A stretch of DNA of 64,000 nucleotides from Litoribacterium kuwaitense (GTDB lineage Bacteria > Bacillota > Bacilli > Bacillales > DSM-28697). The stretch is from assembly GCF_011058155.1 (NCBI RefSeq), contig NZ_JAALFC010000001.1:248001-312000 (forward strand). The letters run 5' to 3'. The notes under the pieces are model-generated. The model saw nothing but the letters and a program-made list of their open reading frames with translations, was not told the DNA's origin and ran no database searches. The position numbers were made by a program, and so were the translations under genes. Below, in pieces: positions 8,022-17,078 of the stretch. Numbering within the stretch: position 1 is the first letter of the stretch; each line of letters begins with the position of its first letter.

Positions 8022-9293
8022 ATGGCAACCAAGGAAACTAAGGGCTCTCATGAGGGGCAGACAGATATTTTAATATCGACCCAGACAGTAATCATGAAGG
8101 CGTTGGAAAAACTGGGCTACCCAGATGAAGTGTATGAACTACTAAAAGAGCCAATTCGTTTACTAACCGTCCGCATCCCTGTCCGAATGGATGACGGCTC
8201 AATTCAAATATTTACTGGCTACCGTTCTCAGCACAATGATGCGGTTGGTCCAACGAAAGGTGGCGTCCGCTTTCATCCAAACGTAACGGAGAAAGAAGTC
8301 AAGGCCTTATCAATCTGGATGAGTTTGAAAGCTGGCATTGTTGATCTACCTTATGGTGGTGGAAAAGGCGGTATTATATGTGACCCACGTGAAATGTCGT
8401 TTAGAGAGCTTGAGCGATTAAGTCGGGGATATGTACGAGCCATTAGCCAATTTGTTGGACCTTCGAAGGATATTCCAGCACCTGATGTATTTACAAATTC
8501 GCAAATTATGGCTTGGATGATGGATGAGTATAGCCGCATTGATGAATTTAATAACCCTGGATTTATAACCGGAAAGCCTATCGTTCTAGGGGGTTCTCAC
8601 GGGCGTGAGTCAGCAACTGCAAAAGGTGTTACGATTTGTATAGAGGAAGCGGCGAAGAAAAAGAATATTGATATTAAAGGGGCTCGTGTCGTTATCCAAG
8701 GTTTTGGTAACGCAGGGAGCTTTCTTGCAAAGTTTATGCACGATGCCGGAGCGAAAGTCATTGCCATTTCAGACGCGTATGGTGCATTGCATGATCCGAA
8801 CGGTCTCGATATCGATTATTTGCTTGATCGCCGAGATAGTTTTGGTACAGTGACGAAGCTGTTTAACCATACGATTTCCAATAAAGAGCTGCTTGAGCTT
8901 GATTGTGATATTCTCGTTCCGGCAGCGATTGAAAACCAGATTACGAAGGACAATGCCAACGATATTAATGCCCGTATTGTCGTCGAAGCTGCAAATGGGC
9001 CGACGACGCTTGAAGCGACGAAGCTGTTAACCGAGCGGGAAATTCTGCTTGTGCCGGATGTCCTCGCCAGCTCTGGCGGCGTCACTGTTTCTTACTTTGA
9101 ATGGGTGCAAAACCGTCAAGGCTATTACTGGAGTGAAGAAGAGGTTGAAGAAAAGCTCCGTGATGTGATGGTCAAAGCATTTGCGAATATTTACACGACA
9201 GCTACGAATCGCCGAATTGATATGAGGCTCGCTGCATACATGGTTGGTGTTCGTAAAATGGCAGAAGCCGCGAGATTTCGTGGGTGGATTTAA
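8022..9293 (+). CDS. gudB: NAD-dependent glutamate dehydrogenase
   Basis: Catabolic glutamate dehydrogenase (glutamate to 2-oxoglutarate and ammonia), 423 residues, cytosolic hexamer. Seen: glutamate-binding block GPTKGGVRFHP (about 76-86), catalytic-lysine loop PYGGGKGG (110-117), and the Rossmann motif GFGNAGSF near residue 230. Length and sequence fit GudB/RocG of Bacillus, and the position upstream of ypdA is that of gudB. The segment KEVKALSIWM is single-copy, so it lacks the 9-base duplication that makes gudB cryptic in the B. subtilis 168 laboratory strain; the enzyme should be active. CAGGAGGTAC precedes the ATG. Confidence 0.93.
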   Translation: MATKETKGSHEGQTDILISTQTVIMKALEKLGYPDEVYELLKEPIRLLTVRIPVRMDDGSIQIFTGYRSQHNDAVGPTKGGVRFHPNVTEKEVKALSIWMSLKAGIVDLPYGGGKGGIICDPREMSFRELERLSRGYVRAISQFVGPSKDIPAPDVFTNSQIMAWMMDEYSRIDEFNNPGFITGKPIVLGGSHGRESATAKGVTICIEEAAKKKNIDIKGARVVIQGFGNAGSFLAKFMHDAGAKVIAISDAYGALHDPNGLDIDYLLDRRDSFGTVTKLFNHTISNKELLELDCDILVPAAIENQITKDNANDINARIVVEAANGPTTLEATKLLTEREILLVPDVLASSGGVTVSYFEWVQNRQGYYWSEEEVEEKLRDVMVKAFANIYTTATNRRIDMRLAAYMVGVRKMAEAARFRGWI

Positions 9294-9379
9294 TTTAGAC
9301 AGACTGAAGGAAACGTTGATGAGGGGTGGCTTACAGGCCATCTCTTTTATGGTTTTTGAAAACGGAAGGAGAATTTTTC

Positions 9380-10411
9380 ATGTCAATCGAGAATCAGGCG
9401 CAGCAAGAACAAGTCGTGATCGTTGGTGGGGGACCATGTGGTTTGTCGGCAGCGATCGAGCTCCAAGAGAAAGGTGTTGTGCCCCTCGTTATTGAAAAAG
9501 GAAATATCGTTGACGCCATTGCTCAGTACCCAACACATCAAACTTTTTTTTCAACGAGTGAAAAGCTGGAAATTGGTGATGTTCCATTTATTATTGAAGA
9601 GCGGAAGCCCCGCCGGAGCCAAGCGCTGGCATACTATCGTGAAGTCGTTAAGAAGAAAAATTTGCGTATTCATGCATTTGAGACAGTGAGTCGTGTTGCT
9701 CCAGCTGAAGGTGGCGGCTTTTTTGTTATGTCTGAGACATTCGATGGTCCGCGTGTCTATCGTGCAAAAGCTGTTGTGTTAGCGACAGGCTATTACGGTC
9801 ACCCGAATGTGATGGATGTTTCAGGAGAAGAGTTGCCCCACGTATCCCATTATTTTAAAGAGGCGCACCGTTATTTTGATCAGCGAGTCGTTGTCATTGG
9901 TGGTAAGAACTCTGCAGTCGATGCTGCGCTTGAATTAGAAAAGGCCGGAGCACATGTGAGCGTTCTGTATAGAGGCCCTGAGTATTCAGCAAGCATTAAG
10001 CCTTGGATTTTGCCAGAATTTGAAGCGCTCGTAAGGCATGAGAAAGTGTCAATGACATTCAATGCCCAGATTAAAGAGATCACCTCTGATGAAGTTGTGT
10101 ATGCCGTTGGGAACGAAGATCAGCGAATTGCATGTGATTTTGTCTTTGCGATGACGGGCTATACACCCGATCATGGGCTTTTTCGCGAAGCCGGAATCAA
10201 AGTTGATGAAGACACTGGACGCCCTTTTTTCAACGAAGACACGATGGAAACAAACGTGCCCAACCTTTACATCGCTGGTGTCGTAGCCGCAGGAAATAAC
10301 GCAAATGAAATATTTATTGAAAATGGGCGCTTTCACGGAGGTAAAATTGCCAATGCGCTTATGCAGCATTCGTTGACTTCATTGAAAAAAGAGGTGAATC
10401 ACGATGCCTAA
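9380..10411 (+). CDS. ypdA: Bacillithiol disulfide reductase YpdA (Bdr)
   Basis: 343-residue flavoprotein of the thioredoxin-reductase-like FAD/NAD(P) family that reduces oxidised bacillithiol. Two dinucleotide-binding motifs are seen: VVIVGGGPCGLSAA (about 11-24, with the conserved cysteine of this subfamily) and VVVIGGKNSAVDAALE (about 169-184), plus a late GD/ATG-type FAD segment NLYIAGVVAAG. The ATG at 9380 follows AGGAGA and gives MSIENQ; an in-frame start at 9326 has no ribosome site. The bacillithiol synthesis genes bshA and bshB1 lie in the same window, in agreement. Overlaps ansA by eight bases. Confidence 0.92.
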   Translation: MSIENQAQQEQVVIVGGGPCGLSAAIELQEKGVVPLVIEKGNIVDAIAQYPTHQTFFSTSEKLEIGDVPFIIEERKPRRSQALAYYREVVKKKNLRIHAFETVSRVAPAEGGGFFVMSETFDGPRVYRAKAVVLATGYYGHPNVMDVSGEELPHVSHYFKEAHRYFDQRVVVIGGKNSAVDAALELEKAGAHVSVLYRGPEYSASIKPWILPEFEALVRHEKVSMTFNAQIKEITSDEVVYAVGNEDQRIACDFVFAMTGYTPDHGLFREAGIKVDEDTGRPFFNEDTMETNVPNLYIAGVVAAGNNANEIFIENGRFHGGKIANALMQHSLTSLKKEVNHDA

Positions 10412-11366
10412 CATTTCGTTAATTACAACGGGAGGTACCATCGCAAGTAAACCGAATGAAAAAGGTTTACTCGCTGCGGGCGTGATGCTCGGGGATGAGG
10501 TTGCTTCCCTTTGTAAAATGCCCCAACATTATACAATTAATGTCGTTTCTCTCTTTCAGCTACCAAGCATGCATATAACAGAAGGAGAGATGCTCACTTT
10601 AAAGAAAACCGTCGAAACGGTTTTAGCGGACGATTCGGTTGACGGTATTGTTATTACACACGGAACAGATTCTTTAGAAGAAACCGCCTATTTTCTCGAC
10701 CTGACGATCTCTGATGATCGTCCGATCGTCCTTACAGGCAGTCAGAAGTCGGCAAACGACCTTGGAAGTGATGTGTATACGAACCTTCGAAATGCAATGC
10801 TTGTAGCCGGAAATACAAGCTTGCATGGCGCTGGTCCGGTCGTTGTTTTTAACGAGCGCATTTGGCCTGCGCGGTATGTACAAAAGGTACATGCGTCGAA
10901 TGTGCAAGGCTTTGCAACGTTTGGTTATGGTTATTTAGGCATCATTGATCAAGATATCGTTCATGTCTATCAAAAGCCAGTTGATCGCGATGTTTATCCC
11001 GACGTCCATACCTTTCCGAGAGTTGATATCGTTACTTGCTATACCGGTGCTGACCGAACGGCTGTTGACGCGTTCGTAGCAGAAGGTGCTCGCGGGATCA
11101 TTATTGAAGGCAATGGGCGCGGGCACGTACCTCCCGCGGTGGTACCAGGTATTTTGGCGGCAATTGATGAAGGGACAGCAGTCGTTTTAACGACGAGTGC
11201 AGAGGAAGGATATGTGTTTCCGGCCTATGATTATACTGGGAGCGCGTATCAACTTGCTGAACAAGGCGTCATTCTCGGGAAGGATTATGATGCGAAAAAA
11301 GCCCGCGTGAAGCTTGCTTGTGCTCTTTCTTCTCATGGGTCACCTGCGCGTGCATTCGCCCGTTAG
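10404..11366 (+). CDS. ansA: L-asparaginase, type I
   Basis: 320-residue cytosolic asparaginase that hydrolyses asparagine to aspartate and ammonia. Both catalytic threonine regions are present: TTGGTIAS (8-15) and THGTDSLEET (85-94); the lysine of the second triad is in GSQKSANDLGSD. The start codon lies inside the ypdA end (eight-base overlap) behind AAAGAGGTG, so the two are translationally coupled. Together with gudB upstream the neighbourhood deals with amino-acid nitrogen. Confidence 0.92.
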   Translation: MPNISLITTGGTIASKPNEKGLLAAGVMLGDEVASLCKMPQHYTINVVSLFQLPSMHITEGEMLTLKKTVETVLADDSVDGIVITHGTDSLEETAYFLDLTISDDRPIVLTGSQKSANDLGSDVYTNLRNAMLVAGNTSLHGAGPVVVFNERIWPARYVQKVHASNVQGFATFGYGYLGIIDQDIVHVYQKPVDRDVYPDVHTFPRVDIVTCYTGADRTAVDAFVAEGARGIIIEGNGRGHVPPAVVPGILAAIDEGTAVVLTTSAEEGYVFPAYDYTGSAYQLAEQGVILGKDYDAKKARVKLACALSSHGSPARAFAR

Positions 11367-11453
11367 CATAACATTCCTTTTAAAAATCAGTGCCTTTTGA
11401 AATTTTTCATGATACGATAATACATACATGCCAAACTAAGCTGGAGGGATCAG

Positions 11454-12122
11454 ATGCTCCCCATTATTTCAGCGGGAATTGCTCCCGGGGCAGCCCTCTT
11501 ATGTTATTTTTATTTGCGCGATAAATATGAAGCAGAGCCCATTCATATGGTAGCTAAAAGCTTTCTCGTCGGCTTTGCAATTGTTTTTCCTATTATGTTT
11601 TTGCAGTATGCCATCACGCATGAAGCTGCCATTGATTCTCCATTGTTTGAGGCATTCGTCCAAACATCCTTTCTTGAGGAGTTTTTTAAATGGTTTGTGC
11701 TTTACTATACAGTGTATCATCATGTCGAGTTTGATGATTATTATGACGGGATTGTCTATGGGGTTGCCGTTTCCTTAGGATTTGCGACATTCGAGAACAT
11801 TCTGTATATTTTTGCAAATGGCATTGACACGGCTTTTGGAAGAGCGTTACTGCCTGTGTCAAGTCATGCGCTATACGGTGTTATTATGGGTTATTACCTT
11901 GGACGGGCTAAGTTTGCTATCACTAAGAAGCGCTATGCCTGGCTGCTGCTATCATTTTTCGTTCCGTTTATTCTCCACGGTATATATGATTATATTATGC
12001 TATTCTTTAAAAAAAATTGGCTCGTTTGGATTGTTCCATTTATGGTTTTTCTTTGGTGGCTTGGTTTAAAGAAAGTGAAGAGCGCCAATCAGAGAAGCCG
12101 GAAACAAACCTTTGACCTATGA
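11454..12122 (+). CDS. prsW: Site-1 intramembrane protease PrsW for anti-sigma factor RsiW
   Basis: 222-residue polytopic membrane protein of the PrsW family (related in active site to CPBP proteases). The motif EEFFKW (E75, E76, K79) and later conserved FATFEN and HALYGVIMGYYLG with histidine near 142 match the family. In B. subtilis PrsW makes the first cut in RsiW on envelope stress, releasing SigW. Seven to eight hydrophobic segments. CTGGAGGGATC precedes the ATG. Followed by a GTAGAC-type hairpin and an intrinsic terminator. Confidence 0.9.
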   Translation: MLPIISAGIAPGAALLCYFYLRDKYEAEPIHMVAKSFLVGFAIVFPIMFLQYAITHEAAIDSPLFEAFVQTSFLEEFFKWFVLYYTVYHHVEFDDYYDGIVYGVAVSLGFATFENILYIFANGIDTAFGRALLPVSSHALYGVIMGYYLGRAKFAITKKRYAWLLLSFFVPFILHGIYDYIMLFFKKNWLVWIVPFMVFLWWLGLKKVKSANQRSRKQTFDL

Positions 12123-12194
12123 TCATTGATGGGCGCTTCAATCTTCAATGCGCACGACATCTCATTTCATTTAAAGTTTAAAAAAATAAAATAA

Positions 12195-12230
12195 GCGTAG
12201 ACGACATCAAAAACGATCTTGTCTCCTCTT
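12195..12230 (+). repeat. Copy of dispersed GTAGAC hairpin repeat
   Basis: GCGTAGACGACATC, AAAAA spacer, then GATCTTGTCTCC: an imperfect hairpin whose sequence matches the copy at 25942-25985 in most positions. Lies between prsW and its terminator. Confidence 0.5.
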
Positions 12231-12231
12231 T

Positions 12232-12258
12232 AACGTCCTCTTTTAGAGGGCGTTTTTT
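12232..12258 (+). terminator. Intrinsic terminator of prsW
   Basis: AACGTCCTC (12232-12240) and GAGGGCGTT (12246-12254) form the stem, followed by a run of T. Confidence 0.8.
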
Positions 12259-12388
12259 ACATGGCAAAAGGTCTGCCTTGATCAGTTTTCATAAATCAAC
12301 CACCAATTGAATAAAACGATTAACTCAGCAAATACTACCCACCAAAGCCTGTAAAAGGTGATCTTCGATGAACGGAGGGTAAAAGAGA

Positions 12389-13234
12389 GTGAATAAGCAA
12401 CGATGGAAAATAATCATAGCTGTATGTCTCGTTTTAAGCTTAAGTCAGACAGCGTCTGTTCAAGCCTTTACAAATCAAGTCATTCAAAAGGGTGCTGTCG
12501 GTGATGATGTTATTGAATTGCAATCACGCTTGCAATACATCGGTTTTTATCAGAGTCAAATTGATGGAAAGTTTGGTTGGAGTACGTATTGGGCTTTAAG
12601 AAACTTCCAAGAAGATTTTGGACTGGATATCGATGGGCTGGCTGGTCCACAGACAAAGGAAAAACTCGTCAACGCGTCTCAATACGACGAACCTTACGTG
12701 AAAAATTATTTAAACAGTGGAAAGCGCTTTACGTATTACGGCGGGAGCTATAAAAAAAATCAGTCCGGCGGAAAACAAAACAATTCTTCGGGCGAAAAGC
12801 AACAAAGTCCTGGACAGCAGCAGCCGTCAGGGGGTGGGGGCAAGCAGCCTACTAAGCCAGTTAATGTCCCTGCAGGATATTCTGAAAATGATATTCAACT
12901 GATGGCCAATGCGGTGCACGGAGAGGCACGCGGAGAACCTTATGAAGGTATGGTTGCTGTTGCCGGTGTCATTTTAAATCGCATTAACAGCGCAACGTTT
13001 CCTGACTCAGTCTCTGGCGTCATCTTTGAGCCGCGTGCGTTTACAGCTGTTGCAGACGGGCAGATTTGGTTAACCCCGAATGAAACATCAAAACGGGCCG
13101 TACTCGACGCGATCAACGGTTGGGATCCGAGTAGCGGCGCCTTATATTATTTTAATCCAGATACAGCTACATCACCATGGATCTGGACTCGTCCACAAAT
13201 TAAACAAATTGGTGCTCATATTTTCTGTAAATAA
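12389..13234 (+). CDS. sleB: Spore cortex-lytic enzyme SleB
   Basis: 281-residue lytic transglycosylase that degrades cortex peptidoglycan during germination. Seen: signal peptide (about 1-26, cut near SVQA-FT), an N-terminal peptidoglycan-binding_1 repeat (about 34-92, VIELQSRLQYIGFY...DGLAGPQTKEKL), a Gly/Gln/Ser linker (115-150) and a C-terminal hydrolase_2 domain (about 165-281) with the catalytic glutamate in HGEARGEP. Starts with GTG at 12389 behind GGAGGG. ypeB follows after 11 bases; the products need each other for stability and localisation. Expressed in the forespore in relatives (SigG), which is inferred here. Confidence 0.95.
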   Translation: MNKQRWKIIIAVCLVLSLSQTASVQAFTNQVIQKGAVGDDVIELQSRLQYIGFYQSQIDGKFGWSTYWALRNFQEDFGLDIDGLAGPQTKEKLVNASQYDEPYVKNYLNSGKRFTYYGGSYKKNQSGGKQNNSSGEKQQSPGQQQPSGGGGKQPTKPVNVPAGYSENDIQLMANAVHGEARGEPYEGMVAVAGVILNRINSATFPDSVSGVIFEPRAFTAVADGQIWLTPNETSKRAVLDAINGWDPSSGALYYFNPDTATSPWIWTRPQIKQIGAHIFCK

Positions 13235-13251
13235 GAAAGGAGAGGATGAAA

Positions 13252-14607
13252 ATGGCCAAAAACATAATCATTGCCGTTTTAGCTCTTGGCGTAATTGGGG
13301 CTGGCTTTTGGGGCTATCAAGAGCGCCAAGGGAAAGAAGCAGTTATGAACCACGCGGAAAACAATTACCAACGAGCATTTCATGACCTTGCTTATCGTGT
13401 CGGCTACTTAAAAGACAAAGTCGGAACATCACTAGGCATTCAATCAGATGCTCAAATGAAAAAAACATTAACAGATGTTTGGAAGGTGAGTGCCGAAGCA
13501 CATTCTGATGTTGGACAGCTCCCTTTACGACTCATGGCTTTTAATAAAACCGAAGAATTTCTGTCTAACATTGCTGAATTCAGCTATCGGACGAGTTTCC
13601 GTGACTTATCTGAAAATCCGATGACAGATCAAGAGAAAAAAACATTGAAAACGTTGTATAAAGACGCAAAGTCGATTGATGGCGAGCTAAAGAACGTCCA
13701 GAAAAAAGTTCTTCAAGACCATTTAAAATGGATGGATGTGCAAATGGCGCTTGCTTCTGATGAAGAGCCGATGGACAACACGATTATTGACGGATTTAAA
13801 ACTGTTGAACAGCAATCCGAAAAATACAATGAAAACACCGACTTTGGCACTGATGTGAAACGTTTGAATGACCACTACAATACGAAAATGTCTTTTGCTG
13901 GAAAACCGATTTCTGAAAAACAAGCCGTTCGTAAAATGAAAAAGTTCTTCGAGCTAGAGGGCGAATATGAAACGACGGTGAAAGAGAGCGGCGGAGGTGC
14001 GGATTACGCATTTTATTCGGTGACATTATCAAATGACAAGGAAACCTTTACTGGCGACATTTCTAAAAATGGTGGCGTCCCCATCTGGCTATTAAATAGC
14101 AGAGAAGTGCAAGATCCAACCGTCTCGTTAAATAAGGCTGCTGATAAAGCCGCATCCTTTCTAAAAAAGCACGGCTATGGGAAGGTTGAATTGCACGAAA
14201 GCAGCCAGTATGACAATGAAGGGCTATTTACCTTCGTGAAAAAGATCGACGAAATTCATTATCTCCCAGCGTCCATTCGCGTAAAGATTGCTTTGGACAA
14301 TGGAGAGCTGGTCGGTTTTGATGCACGCCAGTATTTAATTGAAGACCCGAAAGATCAAGAAGCTTTAAATGCGACGCCTGCATTGTCAGAGGAGGAAGTG
14401 CTTGAACCAATTCGTGAGACGATGGACATTCAGCAATCATCCCTCGTCTTCACCGAAAATGAGTTTGGTGAGGATGTGCTCTGCTATGAAGTATACGCTG
14501 TTATGGATGGTGACACGTATCGACTTCTAATCAACGCCAACACGGGTGATGAAGAGGACGTTGAACAAGTTGAAAGCACAGAAAACGTTTTTGAGAATGC
14601 TGTGTAA
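13252..14607 (+). CDS. ypeB: Germination protein YpeB
   Basis: 451-residue partner of SleB in the spore. An N-terminal membrane anchor (about 4-21) is followed by a helical ectodomain (25-180) and a C-terminal region with PepSY-type repeats (about 200-450), ending in an acidic tail. The start is taken at ATG 13252 because AAGGAGAGG ends only one base before the alternative ATG at 13246 but seven bases before 13252. Directly downstream of sleB, as in other Bacillus; both are ended by the strong hairpin at 14632. Confidence 0.92.
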   Translation: MAKNIIIAVLALGVIGAGFWGYQERQGKEAVMNHAENNYQRAFHDLAYRVGYLKDKVGTSLGIQSDAQMKKTLTDVWKVSAEAHSDVGQLPLRLMAFNKTEEFLSNIAEFSYRTSFRDLSENPMTDQEKKTLKTLYKDAKSIDGELKNVQKKVLQDHLKWMDVQMALASDEEPMDNTIIDGFKTVEQQSEKYNENTDFGTDVKRLNDHYNTKMSFAGKPISEKQAVRKMKKFFELEGEYETTVKESGGGADYAFYSVTLSNDKETFTGDISKNGGVPIWLLNSREVQDPTVSLNKAADKAASFLKKHGYGKVELHESSQYDNEGLFTFVKKIDEIHYLPASIRVKIALDNGELVGFDARQYLIEDPKDQEALNATPALSEEEVLEPIRETMDIQQSSLVFTENEFGEDVLCYEVYAVMDGDTYRLLINANTGDEEDVEQVESTENVFENAV

Positions 14608-14631
14608 AAAAATAGAAGCTTGAGCTTCGGT

Positions 14632-14671
14632 GCGTAGACAAAAGACCTATTTGGTTTTGTCTACGCTTTTT
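14632..14671 (+). terminator. Intrinsic terminator of sleB-ypeB, also a GTAGAC repeat copy
   Basis: A perfect 12-bp stem, GCGTAGACAAAA (14632-14643) with TTTTGTCTACGC (14655-14666), 11-base loop, followed by TTTTT. It shares its core with the repeat family at 12195, 25942, 26107 and 42566. Confidence 0.85.
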
Positions 14672-14779
14672 AGCTCTATAAAATGATTTTTCACGAGCTG
14701 AAATAAAGTTTACTTAGCGGAGAGGTTTAAATGACTTCCTTTTTTTAACGGCTTCGGGCATAATGAAAAAAAGGGGGTT

Positions 14780-15421
14780 ATGACCATCGAATTAGGTACA
14801 AAGATGTGGCTGCGCCTTCAAGGTTTGGAAAAAAAGGAGTATGTCGGTGCAGTTGTCGATGAAGATCAAGAAAATATTTGGATTATGATTGACAAAGAAT
14901 TAATGAAGTACGTTGAAGAAAAAACGTGCATTCTTTCTTTTCGGGAATATAGTGGTGCGCTACAAACGTTTACAGCTGAGCATACTGCGGTGCGAAAGGA
15001 AGGAAACGTATGGATGGCTGGATTTCGTAAGCCTGCGCCTGAGCATATCCACCGCATTCAACGACGCAATTTTTTGCGTGTCGAAGCCAAGCTTAATGTC
15101 GCAGTCTATGGGATGGAAGAAGATGATCTTGAGCCGTTTGTTACGACGACATATGATGTGAGCGGAGGAGGCGTATCTATTTGGATGCCGCGCGGTACTG
15201 AGCTCGTCCGTGAACAGCAAGTGTTACTGTATATTTCCCTCCCGCTTAAAAAGGAAGAAAAGCCTACATTAATTAAAACATTGTTTAATCCACTCCGGCA
15301 CACTCAAGTAGAGGGTGGAAATGAACGTTGGGGCGGCGAATTTTTAGATATTAGCGAGCAGGATCGCAAAAAGCTCGTTCGTTATACGATGTTTGAACAT
15401 GCGCGAAAAGCGAGAGCATAA
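14780..15421 (+). CDS. motI: PilZ-domain c-di-GMP receptor MotI (YpfA)
   Basis: 213 residues with an N-terminal YcgR_2-like domain and a C-terminal PilZ domain. The c-di-GMP signature is complete: RRNFLR (95-100) and DVSGGG (126-131). In B. subtilis the YpfA/MotI protein binds c-di-GMP and then acts on the flagellar stator MotA to stop swimming. ATG at 14780 is preceded by AAAGGGGG. ypfB lies 43 bases downstream, likely in the same transcript. The role is transferred from the B. subtilis orthologue. Confidence 0.87.
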   Translation: MTIELGTKMWLRLQGLEKKEYVGAVVDEDQENIWIMIDKELMKYVEEKTCILSFREYSGALQTFTAEHTAVRKEGNVWMAGFRKPAPEHIHRIQRRNFLRVEAKLNVAVYGMEEDDLEPFVTTTYDVSGGGVSIWMPRGTELVREQQVLLYISLPLKKEEKPTLIKTLFNPLRHTQVEGGNERWGGEFLDISEQDRKKLVRYTMFEHARKARA

Positions 15422-15464
15422 AAAAGATTCAAATGAGGCACGTTATCTAAAAAAGGAGCAAGTG

Positions 15465-15632
15465 ATGAAAAGAGTAGAGCGGATCATTCTTATTCTCACT
15501 TTATGGCACTTTTTGTTTCTTTGCATTGCTCAATACGTCAATCTGTCCGCTGGCGGCGAAAGTGTAACGCGGCTCACCAAATATGAAGGTGTTGAACAGA
15601 TTGATGAACAAGAAAAAACGACACGTCGTTAG
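15465..15632 (+). CDS. ypfB: Small membrane protein YpfB
   Basis: 55 residues with one hydrophobic helix (about 6-25) and a charged C-terminal half. The ATG at 15465 stands seven bases after AAAAGGAG, which supports translation in spite of the small size. It takes the place of ypfB between ypfA and cmk in B. subtilis. Function unknown; no motif is seen. Confidence 0.7.
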   Translation: MKRVERIILILTLWHFLFLCIAQYVNLSAGGESVTRLTKYEGVEQIDEQEKTTRR

Positions 15633-15685
15633 ACCAGGAAAGGCACGCTGTGGTATGATAAGGAAAAAAGTTAGGGAGAGAATGT

Positions 15686-16363
15686 ATGCAAGAGAGTATT
15701 GCCGTTGCCATTGACGGCCCGGCTGCAGCAGGCAAGAGCACCGTGGCCAAAAAAGTGGCTGGCTATTTTAATTATCTATACATAGATACAGGAGCGATGT
15801 ACCGGGCATTTGCATGGTATGCAGTGCAAAATGGCGTCGACCCTGCGAGTGAAAAAGAAACAAGAGAGCTGTTACCTTCATTTGCGATGGATTTCCAGAG
15901 AAAAGGGAAAGCTCAGCGCGTGTTTGTCGGTCAAGAAGACGTGACAGAGGCGATTCGTACGAAGGAGATGGGGCTGTATGCTTCTGCTGTTGCTGTGCAT
16001 CCACCCGTCCGCCATCATTTAGTGGCACTCCAACGCGAAATGGCTGCGCAAAGGGCAGTCGTTATGGATGGTCGAGATATTGGTACAAATGTACTGCCTA
16101 ATGCAGATGTGAAAATCTTTTTAGTTGCTTCGCCAGAGGAACGAGCAGAGAGACGATGGAAGGAATATCAGAGCAAAGGGCAAGACGCTGATTTAGCACT
16201 TCTGTTGGAGGACATCCGTAAAAGAGACAAGCAGGATATGGAACGAAAGGTTGCACCATTAAAAAAAGCATCTGACGCGATTGAAGTCGATACGACGGCA
16301 ATGCCTTTAGACGATGTTGTAGCGCGTATTGTTCAAGTCGTAAAGCAGAAGGTGGCGTCATGA
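15686..16363 (+). CDS. cmk: Cytidylate kinase
   Basis: 225-residue enzyme that phosphorylates CMP/dCMP with ATP in pyrimidine nucleotide synthesis. P-loop GPAAAGKST at residues 11-19, the CMP-binding block VVMDGRDIGTNVLPNADVK (about 127-145) and the arginine-rich lid (SPEERAERRWKE) are all present. Its last four bases overlap the plsC start (ATGA), so the two are translationally coupled. Confidence 0.95.
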   Translation: MQESIAVAIDGPAAAGKSTVAKKVAGYFNYLYIDTGAMYRAFAWYAVQNGVDPASEKETRELLPSFAMDFQRKGKAQRVFVGQEDVTEAIRTKEMGLYASAVAVHPPVRHHLVALQREMAAQRAVVMDGRDIGTNVLPNADVKIFLVASPEERAERRWKEYQSKGQDADLALLLEDIRKRDKQDMERKVAPLKKASDAIEVDTTAMPLDDVVARIVQVVKQKVAS

Positions 16364-16944
16364 CCAAAACATACACGGTCGGTAAAACACTTTGCGCAGG
16401 CTTTTCAAAAGCTTTATTTAAATTTGAAGTTATTGGTGAGGAGCATATCCCTAAGACGGGCGGTGTTCTTTTATGTTGCAATCATAGGTCGAATTATGAT
16501 CCTGTCCTTTTAGGCGTTGCCTGTCCGCGAAAAGTGCGCTATATGGCGAAAGACGAGCTTTTCAAGGCGCCTCCTCTAAAGTGGCTGATGAATCAGCTCG
16601 GTGTCATTCCTGTCCGTCGCGGTGCTTCTGATAAGCAAGCGTTACGCAAAGGCCTTCAAGTGTTAAATGATGGGGATGTATACGGAATGTTTCCTGAAGG
16701 AACACGAAGTAAAACAGGCGAGCTTGGCGAAGGGATGAGTGGTGCGGGTTTTTTTGCACTGCGATCTAACGCTGCGATTGTGCCAAGTGCGGTTATCGGT
16801 GATTATCAACCTTTTCAAAAAGTGAAAGTCGCTTTTGGACCGCCGATCCCATTCGAGACTCTTCGTAAAGAAAAAGCGTCATCAAAACAGGCAACTGAGT
16901 TGATTATGAGCGAAATCTCTGCTTTAATAGAACAGTACAAGTAA
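16360..16944 (+). CDS. plsC: 1-acyl-sn-glycerol-3-phosphate acyltransferase
   Basis: 194-residue membrane-associated acyltransferase that makes phosphatidic acid from lysophosphatidic acid. The catalytic H(X)4D motif is NHRSNYD (H42, D47), and the acceptor motif FPEGTRS follows near residue 108. Sits between cmk and the ribosomal S1-like gene exactly as in B. subtilis. Starts inside the cmk stop codon. Confidence 0.92.
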   Translation: MTKTYTVGKTLCAGFSKALFKFEVIGEEHIPKTGGVLLCCNHRSNYDPVLLGVACPRKVRYMAKDELFKAPPLKWLMNQLGVIPVRRGASDKQALRKGLQVLNDGDVYGMFPEGTRSKTGELGEGMSGAGFFALRSNAAIVPSAVIGDYQPFQKVKVAFGPPIPFETLRKEKASSKQATELIMSEISALIEQYK

Positions 16945-17078
16945 TAATGACTTGACAAACTGAAGTATTTATAAGAAGTTAGAGAAAAGAACTTTCGTAG
17001 CACCAAAGGAAGATATGATTTGTTCTACCTTTCTTTTGTGGAATACGTAGTTTGTTGGGATTCAAGGAGGTTGTTTAC

